Part shown: one piece after another, positions 27,601 through 35,381 of the stretch
Layout: every line of letters starts with the position of its first letter
Position numbering within the stretch: position 1 is the stretch's first letter
Assembly: GCF_008312935.1 (NCBI RefSeq)
Contig: NZ_VSZO01000001.1
Location: forward strand, 682,001 to 746,000
DNA length: 64,000 bases
Origin: Roseiconus lacunae
GTDB lineage: Bacteria; Planctomycetota; Planctomycetia; Pirellulales; Pirellulaceae
Reading direction: 5' to 3'
Made by a program: the position numbers and the translations under genes
The notes under the pieces: model-generated
Databases searched by the model: none
What the model was told of the DNA's origin: nothing
Seen by the model: only the letters and a program-made list of their open reading frames with translations

Positions 27601-28280
27601 GGCAACCCGGTCAAATCAAATGCGAGTCGCCGCAGCAGCGCGGATCGATCGGCGTCGGCGGCCGGCTTCAGTCCAGCCGCTTCGAGCTTAGATAGGATGT
27701 AGTGATCGGCATCGGTGATCGGCCAATCCGAATCGTTAACCATGGGAGGATCGGTTACTTCGATCGGTTGCCAGACCCAGAAGTCCGATCGACGTTCTTC
27801 AAGATCAAATGCCTCGCGCTGCACCTTGGCTGTCGGACCTGCTTCGTCGGGCCATGGGGCACCGAGGTTGACCCAACGCGTCAGCACTTCGATTTCGTGA
27901 TCGGGAAGTTGCCCTTTGGGCGGCATCTCGTAGGATTCAAATCGAACCGCTTCGATCAGTAGACTCTGGTCAGCATCGCCAGGGATCACTGCCGCCCCCG
28001 AGTCACCTCCGTGAATCATCGCCGCACGGCTATCGAGCGTTAGTCCGGCTTCAAGGCGATCGGCATCAACGCTGTGACACTCATAGCAGTGCTTAATCAA
28101 TAGCGGCCGCACCTCCTTTTCGAAGAACTCAAGCTGTTCGGGTGTGGCCCGAAAATCAACGTTGCTTGTCTCAGCCGTCTCATCATCGGCGACCAGCAGC
28201 GGAGCCATGGTGCCGATCGAAAGCCAAGCGAGCGTGAGAAGCAACGAACCACGATCTAGTAGGCGTTGGTAATCAAACAT
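24693..28280 (-). CDS. PSCyt1/DUF1549/DUF1553 planctomycete cytochrome-like protein
   Basis: 1195 residues. An N-terminal signal (residues 8-32) precedes a planctomycete cytochrome c domain with one haem site, C65-Y-E-C68-H69, in VRPLLIKHCYECHS. DUF1549 follows (DHYILSKLEAAGL, LAFDLTGLPPTPDQV, WARHWMDSVRYAESRG, CARCHDHKFD). A roughly 400-residue beta-rich insert of about 480-850, with jelly-roll-like stretches, separates it from the C-terminal DUF1553 (SRVIVNRVWHQLMGRGIV, LEGEAIRDSLLAISGQLN). The gene is translationally coupled to the DUF1501 gene by ATGA. A XylR-type regulator is divergently transcribed. These pairs are candidates for surface electron-transfer or polymer-processing systems; that is inference. 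Confidence 0.92.
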   Translation of the reverse strand: MFDYQRLLDRGSLLLTLAWLSIGTMAPLLVADDETAETSNVDFRATPEQLEFFEKEVRPLLIKHCYECHSVDADRLEAGLTLDSRAAMIHGGDSGAAVIPGDADQSLLIEAVRFESYEMPPKGQLPDHEIEVLTRWVNLGAPWPDEAGPTAKVQREAFDLEERRSDFWVWQPIEVTDPPMVNDSDWPITDADHYILSKLEAAGLKPAADADRSALLRRLAFDLTGLPPTPDQVKAFLADQSPGAYERVVDQMLASDHFGERWARHWMDSVRYAESRGHEFDNDIPNAFQYRDYLIRAFNADVPYDQLVREHLAGDLLPDPRLHPETGANESVLGTGFWYLGEWVHSPVDVRKDEADRFDNMIDVMSKTFLGVTVACARCHDHKFDAISTADYYSLSGFLQSSDYRQVRFESMEQNGEVAERLAKVDERYRRQLMDVLAEHDLRPPSTADVFEHPAILVDYADIQRWEFLQDGYLYGDQPRRAGTPSIKQMEGKAKGTSVAEPEIEVSIFSAAVNDSIWSGLESVSEGGVKNMSAVAKLPKSGRTLRTPTFELEHGKVHCRVDGAGWVVACVDSHRLVAGPLHGETIRPIKPGQRWVKLDLDRYVGHRLHLEFVPEQDASLSVRLVTQGLDKAGIDELDRKLSEYDAPMKAFADAAEAILNQRVKFESRVFSDFESGTYEGWTVEGDAFGTTPQTLETIAKYQGRINGKGVYFVNSHDIRPGGDIRRGDELTGTLTSEDFTIDFDEIEFLIGGGAYPGETCVNLLIDGKVVLSATGDNRNQMSLRRWDVRAFRGNSARLQVVDRHTGGWGNVGLDQIVFKTAIEQAEGDPVARQIIKEWDLARRQLAKQIVRRSRVAPAMLDGTGEDDRILIRGNASKPGDLEPRHFLTALSGDEPMKIKVGSGRLELAQAINDPTNPLTSRVIVNRVWHQLMGRGIVSTVDDFGVLGQRPTHPALLDHLATKFADDGQSLKSIIKSIVLSRTYRMSSLADPQAVAADPNNLLWHHRPPQRLEGEAIRDSLLAISGQLNVRMYGPPVPIHLTSFMDGRGRPGKSGPMDGDGRRSIYTAVRRNFLSPFMLAFDTPVPFSSMGRRNVSNVPAQALIMMNNPLVVSLAAKWGDRALNEVPEIGTEAAGERIEWMYLSAFGRQPTQQETQTALAYLMSQANEHGCAAENPELWAKLAHVIVNTKEFIFLR

Positions 28281-28301
28281 AGACTTCCGCGTAGAATGAA
28301 C

Positions 28302-28410
28302 TGCGACATCTTCGAAGCTGAAGCGACGATAAAGATTATAAAGCGATTATCGTCCAGACGCGTTTACTGTCGAGGATAATCTGCGACACTGGGATAACGA
28401 TTTGCGACAC
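28302..28410. promoter_or_regulatory. Direct repeats and inverted repeat in the divergent xylR/PSCyt1 promoter region
   Basis: TGCGACA occurs three times in the same orientation, at 28302, 28382 and 28403. The last two (TGCGACAC) are exactly 21 bp apart, two helical turns, the spacing often used by AraC-family dimers. Between the first and second lies the dyad GACGATAA-N14-TTATCGTC at 28325-28354. All sit in the 168 bases between the two divergent starts, so they could control both genes. Confidence 0.45.
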
Positions 28411-28448
28411 CACGCAAGTCCTCGTCGTCCCACCCCACCGCTTCCCCC

Positions 28449-29657
28449 ATGCCCCGAAAAGTCAAAACCCGCCGAAAGGTTGCACTTTTGATCGAAACCT
28501 CTCGGTCCTACGGGAGAGGCGTATTGCGGGGAATTGCCCGGTTTGCCCGGACGCGAAGCCATTGGTCGCTACTGCACCAAGAAATGACCATTGACGTTTC
28601 GCTGCCCGACTGGATGAAGGAAACCGCCATCAGCGGGGTCATCGGACGGATCAGCCCTCGCAACGTCGACTCACTACGGAAACTAAATGTTCCTTGCGTC
28701 GATGTCCGCTGTAGCCACCGCTTTGAAGGGATCCCACAAGTCGAGACCGACGACGCGAAGGTCGCCGAGCTTGCGTTTGAGCATTTGAGAGAACGAGGTT
28801 TCCGCCGCTTTGCATTTTGTGGGTTCCAACACGCACATTACTCCCTCGCACGGCTCGATCGATTGCGGCAACTCGCACATGCGGCCGGCCTACCTCTGGA
28901 TGCTTACCAGACTGCGAATATTCCGGGCGCCCCGACAACCATTTTAGAGCAAACCGATGCGGCGGAAATGAAACGGATCTCCCGCTGGCTTCGATCGCTC
29001 GCCCCTCCGACGGGCTTGTTTGTCTGCAATGACATCCGCGGCCAGCAGGTTCTGAACGCCTGCCGCGACCTTGGTATTGCCGTTCCCGACGATATCGGTG
29101 TGATCGGCGTTGATGACGATGACGCGATTTGTCCGCTGAGCGATCCACCGCTTTCGAGCATCCGTCCGGCTTCGGAACAAATCGGTTATCGGGCAGCCGA
29201 GATTCTTGATGCGATGATGAACGGGCACACGGCACCTCATAAAACAGAGTTCGTCGCTCCTAAAGAAGTGGTCCAGCGATTGTCCACCCAAGTCATCGCG
29301 GTGGAGGATCGTGAAATCGCGCGCGTCTGTCGCTTTATTCGTGAACACGCTTGTGACGGGATCGACGTTCACGATGTCGCCGAATTCACCACGCTCTCCA
29401 GACGTCAATTGGAGCGTCGCTTTCAATCCGAGTTATCGCGTACGCCACATCAAGAAATCACCAACATCCAGGTCGCCAGGGTGCGACGCTTGCTCTATGA
29501 GACCAACATGACCCTCGAGCAAATCGCTCCGCTGGCAGGCTACCGGCACAAAGAAAGCTTAAGCGCCGTTTTCAAACGAGAAACGGGTCAAACCCCCGGT
29601 GAATTTCGACGCGAACAAATGGGGCACGACTCCGCTGACATCGAACGAAACGCATAA
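28449..29657 (+). CDS. XylR-type transcriptional regulator (LacI-like sensor plus AraC HTH)
   Basis: 402 residues. The N-terminal part (RRKVALLIETSRSYGRGVLRG) and LFVCNDIRGQQVLNACRDLG, GVIGVDDDDAICPLSDPPLSSI form a periplasmic-binding-protein-like sugar sensor of about residues 10-270. The C-terminal 100 residues are an AraC helix-turn-helix pair (LSRRQLERRFQSEL and LEQIAPLAGYRHKESLSAVFKRETGQTPGEFR). The layout is that of E. coli XylR, which binds a sugar ligand. It is divergent from the PSCyt1/DUF1501 pair with 168 bases between, so regulation of that pair and of itself is likely. The ligand is unknown. Confidence 0.88.
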   Translation: MPRKVKTRRKVALLIETSRSYGRGVLRGIARFARTRSHWSLLHQEMTIDVSLPDWMKETAISGVIGRISPRNVDSLRKLNVPCVDVRCSHRFEGIPQVETDDAKVAELAFEHLRERGFRRFAFCGFQHAHYSLARLDRLRQLAHAAGLPLDAYQTANIPGAPTTILEQTDAAEMKRISRWLRSLAPPTGLFVCNDIRGQQVLNACRDLGIAVPDDIGVIGVDDDDAICPLSDPPLSSIRPASEQIGYRAAEILDAMMNGHTAPHKTEFVAPKEVVQRLSTQVIAVEDREIARVCRFIREHACDGIDVHDVAEFTTLSRRQLERRFQSELSRTPHQEITNIQVARVRRLLYETNMTLEQIAPLAGYRHKESLSAVFKRETGQTPGEFRREQMGHDSADIERNA

Positions 29658-30070
29658 GAACTCTGTTTCGATTCAACGACCTGCGTTCAATGGAGACAGG
29701 GCGATCCCATCGATGCTCTCGCGAAGTCTGACAAGGTGATTATGATGCCATACTTGCATCGAAGAGGCGTGAACTTCGCCTGGATCACCTGAGCCCCAAT
29801 GAAGGTTGGGGGGGGCGGCGGCGGGAGCCGCCAAGCCTTTCGGTGATTCGGTAGAACAAACGAGCTAGCTTCGTTAATCCCCGAATTCAAGAATTAGGCA
29901 AATGGCGATGGCCCGGTTGTGTCGCAACAACTGCGCTAATGCCCGTCAGTTGATGATTGCCCGACGCAACTCATCTGGACGAATCACTCATGTCCATCGG
30001 CCGATACTTGCTTACCAGCTGATTCAAATCCCGCTGAAATCAATACCGACGAGCAACGTTACATCAAATC
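29658..30070. other. Intergenic stretch with a repeat element
   Basis: Holds a run of eight G at 29808-29815 leading into a GC-rich hairpin (GGCGGC/GCCGCC, 29814-29832), and a full minus-oriented copy of the dispersed element at 29867-29987. No protein-coding frame is convincing. The last 80 bases should contain the promoter of the glycosyltransferase gene. Confidence 0.45.
29867..29987 (-). repeat. Dispersed palindromic element, copy C (inverted orientation)
   Basis: Read on the plus strand it starts AGCTTCGTTAATCC and ends ATCTGGACGAATCAC, the reverse complement of the element ends seen elsewhere, each with few mismatches. Between them GATGGCCCGGTTG, then CGCTAATGCCCGTCAGTTGATGA, follow the inverted order of the other copies. 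At 121 bp it is full length but diverged. Confidence 0.6.
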
Positions 30071-31375
30071 ATGAAATCGTTTTCCGGGCTCGCATTTGAA
30101 CGCGTCGTGGTGATCAACCTTCGCCGTGAGCCTGAACGACTCGCCCGTTTCTATGACCGACTCCCGGACGACTGGCCCTTTGAAGCCCCGGTCCCATTCG
30201 AAGCACTCGACGGAACCAACCTGACGATTCCCAATTGGTGGCAAGTCGGCCTATCAGCTTGGGGCTGCTTCCAATCGCATTTGCGAGTGATTGAATCGGC
30301 TTTAAATGATCGAGTGGACTCGATCTTGATCCTCGAAGATGATGCCGAATTTTGCCTCGACTTTAGTGAATCACTTCGGCCATTCGCAGATCACGTCCCC
30401 GGGGACTGGGAATGGATCTACTTAGGCGGACAACACCTACACTACCACGAAGCCTTCCCGGTTCGAGTTTGCCCTCACGTCTACCGTCCACATAACGTTC
30501 ATCGCACACATGCGTATGGGCTGCGCGGACGACGTGTGATGGAAATGATTTATCGGCATCTGCTTGAACGCGACCATTGGGGCGAACATCACCACGTGGA
30601 TCATCGACTCGGTGAACTGCATTCACCATTTGAAGGTGGCTTGTATGTCCCCGAACACTGGCTGATAGGACAGGCCGCTGGTTTTAGCAACATCCGCATG
30701 AAGGAAGTCGAAGCGACACAGTTCGTCAGCGCCGCCGACTTATTGGAGCCACAACGTCTCCATCCGGTCGTCCCCGTCGTTGGGTCTGACTCGCGAACGC
30801 GGAATACAGTTGCCGCGATCTTGCACCACCTCGGAGTTTCGATGGGTAACGCCAAGCTCGGCTCTCGCCCCTGGGAGCACGAATCGGCGATTGCCGCACC
30901 GGCGCTCGATCAACTTTTTGACCATCTTTACTCGCAGCCCTGGTGGATCGAAAAAACAAACGGTCACCATCGCATCGGCTCCCTTCGGTTTTGGGCAGCA
31001 AAGCGAGGTCGGTCGGCGAAGCAAAACATTTCGATGATCGGTGCGACCCATCCGTTACTCGCGATTCTAGCCAAGGAGATCGACGAAGCGTGGAACCCTG
31101 AGTTGATCGTGATCGCAGATCCTTTAATGCCCAACCAAGACTCTGATGACGGTTCCATTCGTCGACAACAGTTAATGATGGCGAACGGTCTGAAGCAATT
31201 CGCTGATCGATCCGCCGATCGGATCATTCACTGTGACCTCCGGCAGGAAACAAATCTGACGAAGACGATCGAAATGCTAATCGCCCGCTTAAAGCTTCGA
31301 CCAACAGCAGAACAGATCGAAAATGCCACCCGGATGCTAAATGACTTTTATGATGCGATCGGCAAACCTACGTAG
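30071..31375 (+). CDS. GT25-type glycosyltransferase fused to a sulfotransferase-like C-terminal domain
   Basis: 434 residues. The first 230 fit glycosyltransferase family 25 (LPS biosynthesis): VVVINLRREPERLARF at the start, WGCFQSHLRVIESAL, and the metal-binding ILILEDDAEFCLDF. The domain ends after PEHWLIGQAAGFSNI. From about residue 236, VVPVVGSDSRTRNTVAAILHHLGVSMGN looks like the start of a bacterial P-loop sulfotransferase, but the usual G-x-x-x-S-G-T/S nucleotide loop is degenerate (SDSRTRNT). A C-terminal LNDFYDAIGK helix also fits that family. It may build or decorate a surface glycan. The fusion is uncommon as far as I know, and the second domain may be non-catalytic. Confidence 0.75.
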   Translation: MKSFSGLAFERVVVINLRREPERLARFYDRLPDDWPFEAPVPFEALDGTNLTIPNWWQVGLSAWGCFQSHLRVIESALNDRVDSILILEDDAEFCLDFSESLRPFADHVPGDWEWIYLGGQHLHYHEAFPVRVCPHVYRPHNVHRTHAYGLRGRRVMEMIYRHLLERDHWGEHHHVDHRLGELHSPFEGGLYVPEHWLIGQAAGFSNIRMKEVEATQFVSAADLLEPQRLHPVVPVVGSDSRTRNTVAAILHHLGVSMGNAKLGSRPWEHESAIAAPALDQLFDHLYSQPWWIEKTNGHHRIGSLRFWAAKRGRSAKQNISMIGATHPLLAILAKEIDEAWNPELIVIADPLMPNQDSDDGSIRRQQLMMANGLKQFADRSADRIIHCDLRQETNLTKTIEMLIARLKLRPTAEQIENATRMLNDFYDAIGKPT

Positions 31376-32190
31376 CATCATTTCAAATCGTTACCGAACA
31401 TCCACCTGCGTCTGGCAACTCATTGAAGGTTCATTGATTCAGTTCGGAAACCGCACGTCTGTGCCATTCGGCCGTGCGTCGCTAGCACACTTCAGCCCCC
31501 GAAGTTTTTGGCTTACGGAATGCCATGACAAATTTGCTTCCGAGTGAATCACCGAACAGCCGGCGACATCATTCACGTTTCCCCTGAAATCACCGTCGCA
31601 ATTGAGTTTCTATCGGCACTGGGGGAAGGCTAGCCGGAAACTGCCCCGCGTACGCCCCGATTCTCCTCGCTTTAGGACTGCTAAACAACACGTTTGGCAC
31701 CGTGCGTGCAACACCGTCGTTGTGTTGCGCGGTGGCAAGGTTGCCAAGTCGCACGGGTGTAACTTTGCTATCACAAGCTCGAATCTTTGGAATCTATCCG
31801 AAAATTGATGCGTTCAATTTCGCAGACGAATGTGACAGATCCGCCAATGGGCATAACCCCGGCAAGTACAAATCAACCGTAGCTAAAAGCACGCGGCTAG
31901 TCCACAAGAGCTACTGCAAACATGGCATTAGCTGTGAGCCCGCGGTTCGCCGAGGTTTGCGAAATCAGGGGTGACATTCATGCGGTCGGACCAACGGTTT
32001 TCGGATGGCTTCTTGGTGAGAACCGAAGCCTTTATCAATCGATGACGGTTCGCTGTCGGCTATAATCAGTCGTCGTGGACTTGTTTTTGCGAAGCGGTTG
32101 TTGGCGATTGCCACGTATGGAGAACCGGCTGGAGCTCTATGCTGGTAGCCAGCTTCGTGTTCGCTGTGAACTAGCAAAAAGGTGAGTACC
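31376..32190. other. Gene-less stretch
   Basis: 815 bases. Short open frames here lack start context and protein features. A degenerate copy of the dispersed element is visible at 31840-31902. The rest shows nothing I can identify. Confidence 0.4.
31840..31902 (+). repeat. Degenerate partial copy of the dispersed element
   Basis: GATCCGCCAATGGGCATAACC, CCGGCAAGTACAAATCAACC and GTAGCTAAAAGCACGCGGCTAG align in order to the inner arms and loop of full copies. The outer ends are not recognisable. Confidence 0.4.
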
Positions 32191-32670
32191 ATGTGCCTGA
32201 CCATTTCAAGCCCTGCGTTTTTTAACGGGGCAACGATGCCGGAAAAGTACACGGGCAACGGCGAGAACGTTTCGCCTCCCCTGCGTTGGAGAGGCTTGCC
32301 CGAAGGAACCCAAGAACTGGCGATCGTTTGCGAAGACCCCGATGCATCATCGCGGGAAGTGAGCGTTCGTTGGCTGGTCTATAAAATTCCACCGGAAGTG
32401 ACTGAGTTACCAGAACATTTGCCGTCGGAATCAAGCCCAGGATCTCCGGTTCATGTATTACAAGGACGCCATTCATGGCCATCGGGCCCAAAGCTGGGTT
32501 ACCGAGGGCCGATGTCGCCTCCCGAACGCGAGACGCACCACTATCGATTCAAGCTTTATGCGTTAAGTAAAAAGCTTGACCTCAAAGCAGGTGCGGATCG
32601 TGACACGCTGGATGCGGCCATGGATGGCCATATCCTTGCCGAATCAGAGTTGATCGGGACGTACGGCTAA
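32191..32670 (+). CDS. YbhB/YbcL-family PEBP (Raf kinase inhibitor-like) protein
   Basis: 159 residues from the ATG at 32191, preceded by AAAAAGG; a GTG at 32182 is an alternative. PEBP motifs are present: NGENVSPPLRWRGLPEGTQELAIVCEDPDA near residue 25, then WLVYKIPP, YRGPMSPPERETHHYRFKLYALS (the G-P-x-P-P ... H-x-Y element) and AESELIGTYG at the end. PEBP proteins bind anionic ligands in a small pocket; bacterial roles are poorly known. A stem-loop shared with the convergent gene follows. Confidence 0.9.
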   Translation: MCLTISSPAFFNGATMPEKYTGNGENVSPPLRWRGLPEGTQELAIVCEDPDASSREVSVRWLVYKIPPEVTELPEHLPSESSPGSPVHVLQGRHSWPSGPKLGYRGPMSPPERETHHYRFKLYALSKKLDLKAGADRDTLDAAMDGHILAESELIGTYG

Positions 32671-32696
32671 GCTCCGAGCCGACGCCCCTTTTGTCT

Positions 32697-32715
32697 CTTC
32701 GATTCTCAATCGAAG
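32697..32715. terminator. Short stem-loop between convergent genes
   Basis: CTTCGATT and AATCGAAG form a perfect 8-bp stem with a CTC loop, 26 bases after the PEBP stop and 4 bases past the stop of the convergent gene at 32720. There is no clear T run. Confidence 0.45.
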
Positions 32716-32719
32716 ATCG

Positions 32720-33454
32720 TTAAAACACTTGATCGGCGAGAGAGACAAACGCAAAGGTGCCCGACTGAAATGTGCTCGCGCCTCCTTGGCTGAAGCGAAC
32801 CATCCCGTTTGGGCCAATTAGATGCGACTGCATGGGGACCTGTACTACTCCGCTGTCGAGGAACAACGACAGGTGACTGTCGACTTGTCGGTCAACTTGT
32901 TCGCGGGAGAAAAAGACCGCTTGGCACTGAAACTCTTTGGTCGTAACCGGCTTCTTGGTATGAAAGATTGAAAAGTGCCCGTTGAACTTCGTCGGAATCG
33001 GACGTGGTTTCGCGATCGGGCGACGTTCAAGGTAGTAGACGCTGGCAAAGTTGTGCGGTACCGAGCGGATTTCGAAATAGTAATCGTGATTGCTGGCACC
33101 AAATGACTCACGCGAATTTTCTCGCATGATGATGAACTTGGTCGACCGTGGTTCGGCTCGGCGCGTCGGCTGGGGGGGTAATTCCAGGTTAGGGAAAGAA
33201 TACAGAACCAGTCGTTTGAAAGTCCACTTTGCTGGCTCGACCAACCCATCTGCGGCGTGCCAGCCGAAGTGATGAATTTGGAATCGCTCGATCGCGTCGA
33301 CTGTTTTTCGGCCGCAGATCCCGTCCGACTTGAGCGGCACCGGTGAACCTCCGTCGTCCAAGGGAACGAGGTTCATTGCGTTCTGAATTACGACCGTATC
33401 GGCAAACTGATTGACACCTCGGCGGCCAACCGATGCACGAATAGAAAGAGTCAC
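32720..33454 (-). CDS. Protein with peptidoglycan-binding-like N-terminal domain, otherwise unknown
   Basis: 244 residues. Residues 5-65 (VGRRGVNQFADTVVIQNAMN, GICGRKTVDAIERFQ) match the helical PG-binding fold seen in cell-wall and some secretion-associated proteins. The remaining 180 residues are beta-rich with basic patches and contain no motif I know; a stretch FNGHFSIFHTKKPVTTKEF may be one strand pair. There is no signal peptide, so the protein is not obviously exported. It is convergent with the PEBP gene. Confidence 0.5.
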   Translation of the reverse strand: MTLSIRASVGRRGVNQFADTVVIQNAMNLVPLDDGGSPVPLKSDGICGRKTVDAIERFQIHHFGWHAADGLVEPAKWTFKRLVLYSFPNLELPPQPTRRAEPRSTKFIIMRENSRESFGASNHDYYFEIRSVPHNFASVYYLERRPIAKPRPIPTKFNGHFSIFHTKKPVTTKEFQCQAVFFSREQVDRQVDSHLSLFLDSGVVQVPMQSHLIGPNGMVRFSQGGASTFQSGTFAFVSLADQVF

Positions 33455-33667
33455 CGCTGGCTTTCCCGACGGACGTAGAGTGGTTCAAAGAACGTGCTTG
33501 CTCGCCTGCCCGAAGTACAACGATCGGCGTCTAAAACAACGCCAGACTTTAGACCTCAGACAGGCGACCTCAAACAAGCGGATCCTAGACAAACATTCTA
33601 ACGTTCGTGCGGTTGCCTGTGCGACAACCGTCGCATAAACGAGCTAGTTCGTTGAACCGTTCACGTC

Positions 33668-33680
33668 GCCCCATCGGGGC
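33668..33680. terminator. Small GC-rich stem-loop after the Gfo/Idh gene
   Basis: GCCCC-ATC-GGGGC directly abuts the stop codon of the minus-strand gene ending at 33681. The 5-bp stem is short and has no T tract. Confidence 0.3.
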
Positions 33681-35228
33681 TTAGACGTCCGAGGGTTTGG
33701 GAACTTCGAAACCGTCGCGGTACTGACGCGTGAGCATCGCATTTGCCGCATCGTTATCAGAAAACCGTTCGGCTTTGGGATCAAAGTTCAATACGGGCCC
33801 CAGCGACAATGGTTCTGATTCTGGTTTCACGCCGTTGTCGCGAAGATGGCGCAAGGTGCGGTCGAGTGTTTCCGCATCGTTGTCATTGGAATCGAACGCC
33901 TCGACCGCTTGCTTGATCTCGTCGGGCGTCGCGTGGTCGTCTTGGCCGACGTAGTACGCGATGTTTCCGAGGTGTGCGATCGAAGCGGACAAGTGACCAC
34001 ACATCGCATCGGCGTGTAACGACGAGGCATCACGTGAGACGACCGAGTCGACGAAGTTGCTCATGTGAACGCTGTTCAAGTCACCGTCCTTTTCGGTGCT
34101 GTGCTTGAACTCACGAACGAGCTTCATGTCTTTGTCGAAGACGGCACCGTTTTCGTATCGCGGTCCTTGAATCGCGTAGCCTTCGCTGCCATAGAAGATC
34201 ACGCCGATTCGATTACCGCGATTGCTACCGAACAACTTGTTGATCTCTTCGTCCGCACTGTTGTCGACGCTCAAACCACGAGTTTCAAACACGATCGTCT
34301 TGTCGCCATAGTTGTAAATTGACACCTGCGTGTTGGCCGTATCTCCCGCGTCGACGTAATCGGGATCCTTTCGTTCGGCTTTGTAGCCCAACCGTCCGGC
34401 GTAGGTCAGAACCGATTCCGGATGCCGCTCCAGTCCCAATCCCCAGCGAGCCACGTCGGTTTGGTGTGGACCTTGATTTCCGGAGTCACCGTTGCCGTAG
34501 TGTCGTTGCCAGTGCCAGTCATAATGGAATCGTTGGCGGGTCACCTTCGGATCGGTGTACGTTGCCGGGCCGCTCCAAAGATTGAAGTCAACGTTCTCGG
34601 GAACCGGATAATCGCCGAGCGCGCCGATGGACTTCCGACGCTTGTAACACAACCCGCGGGCGAGTTTGACTTCGCCGATCCCGCCGCCTTGAATAAAGTC
34701 AACCAGATCGATCACGCCTTTGCTACTTCGGCATTGGGTTCCGGTTTGGAACATGCGTTGGTGCCGTTTGGCCGCTTCGACCAGCGAGCGGCCTTCCATC
34801 ACGTTATGGCTGATTGGCTTTTCGATGTAGACGTCTTTGCCGGCTTGCATCGCCCAAACGCCCATCAATGCATGCCAGTGGTTGGGCGTCGCGGCGGTCA
34901 CGATCTGCAAGTCATCCGATTGCAGCATTTCGCGAAAATCACTGAAAATCTTCGGAGCCTTGCCGTACTTTTTCTTGATGTCTTCGGCGGCACGCTCGGC
35001 GACCTTGGTATCGATGTCAACAATCGCGCGAATCTCACACCGCGAATCGGCTCCGAAACCAGCCACGTGCGAACGTCCACGGCTATTTAAACCGGCGACA
35101 ACGACGCCAAGTTTTTCGTTCGGATTGTCAGACGCTTTAGCGGCAAGACTTGAATGAACACCAAACGAAATACCGGCGAGCGTAGCAGCCGAGGCAGAAG
35201 TAAACTGGCGACGATTCAGACGAGTCAT
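33681..35228 (-). CDS. Tat-exported Gfo/Idh/MocA-family oxidoreductase
   Basis: 515 residues. A Tat signal opens the protein (NRRQFTSASAATLAGISFGV). The Rossmann part has VVVAGLNSRGRSHVAGFG and CEIRAIVDIDTKVAERAAED, then the EKPISHNVMEGRSLVEAA motif with the conserved Lys-Pro. The C-terminal domain contains YGNGDSGNQGPHQTDVARW, typical of the planctomycete exported subfamily. Such proteins use tightly bound NAD(P) on sugars or sugar derivatives in the periplasm, but no substrate can be named. It is 153 bases upstream of the fhcC end and is not obviously part of that unit. Confidence 0.9.
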   Translation of the reverse strand: MTRLNRRQFTSASAATLAGISFGVHSSLAAKASDNPNEKLGVVVAGLNSRGRSHVAGFGADSRCEIRAIVDIDTKVAERAAEDIKKKYGKAPKIFSDFREMLQSDDLQIVTAATPNHWHALMGVWAMQAGKDVYIEKPISHNVMEGRSLVEAAKRHQRMFQTGTQCRSSKGVIDLVDFIQGGGIGEVKLARGLCYKRRKSIGALGDYPVPENVDFNLWSGPATYTDPKVTRQRFHYDWHWQRHYGNGDSGNQGPHQTDVARWGLGLERHPESVLTYAGRLGYKAERKDPDYVDAGDTANTQVSIYNYGDKTIVFETRGLSVDNSADEEINKLFGSNRGNRIGVIFYGSEGYAIQGPRYENGAVFDKDMKLVREFKHSTEKDGDLNSVHMSNFVDSVVSRDASSLHADAMCGHLSASIAHLGNIAYYVGQDDHATPDEIKQAVEAFDSNDNDAETLDRTLRHLRDNGVKPESEPLSLGPVLNFDPKAERFSDNDAANAMLTRQYRDGFEVPKPSDV

Positions 35229-35381
35229 TTCGGTGGGACTCCCGGACGGGAAAAGGATCTTAGGAAGGAAAACTGAAAGCTTAGTTTAACCCAAACGATC
35301 CTCTGGCCGCACGCCCGAAAACAACCCGCCGACCAAAACCGAGACGCATGGTTGTCAATCAAAGCGCCCCGACGCTCTGAT

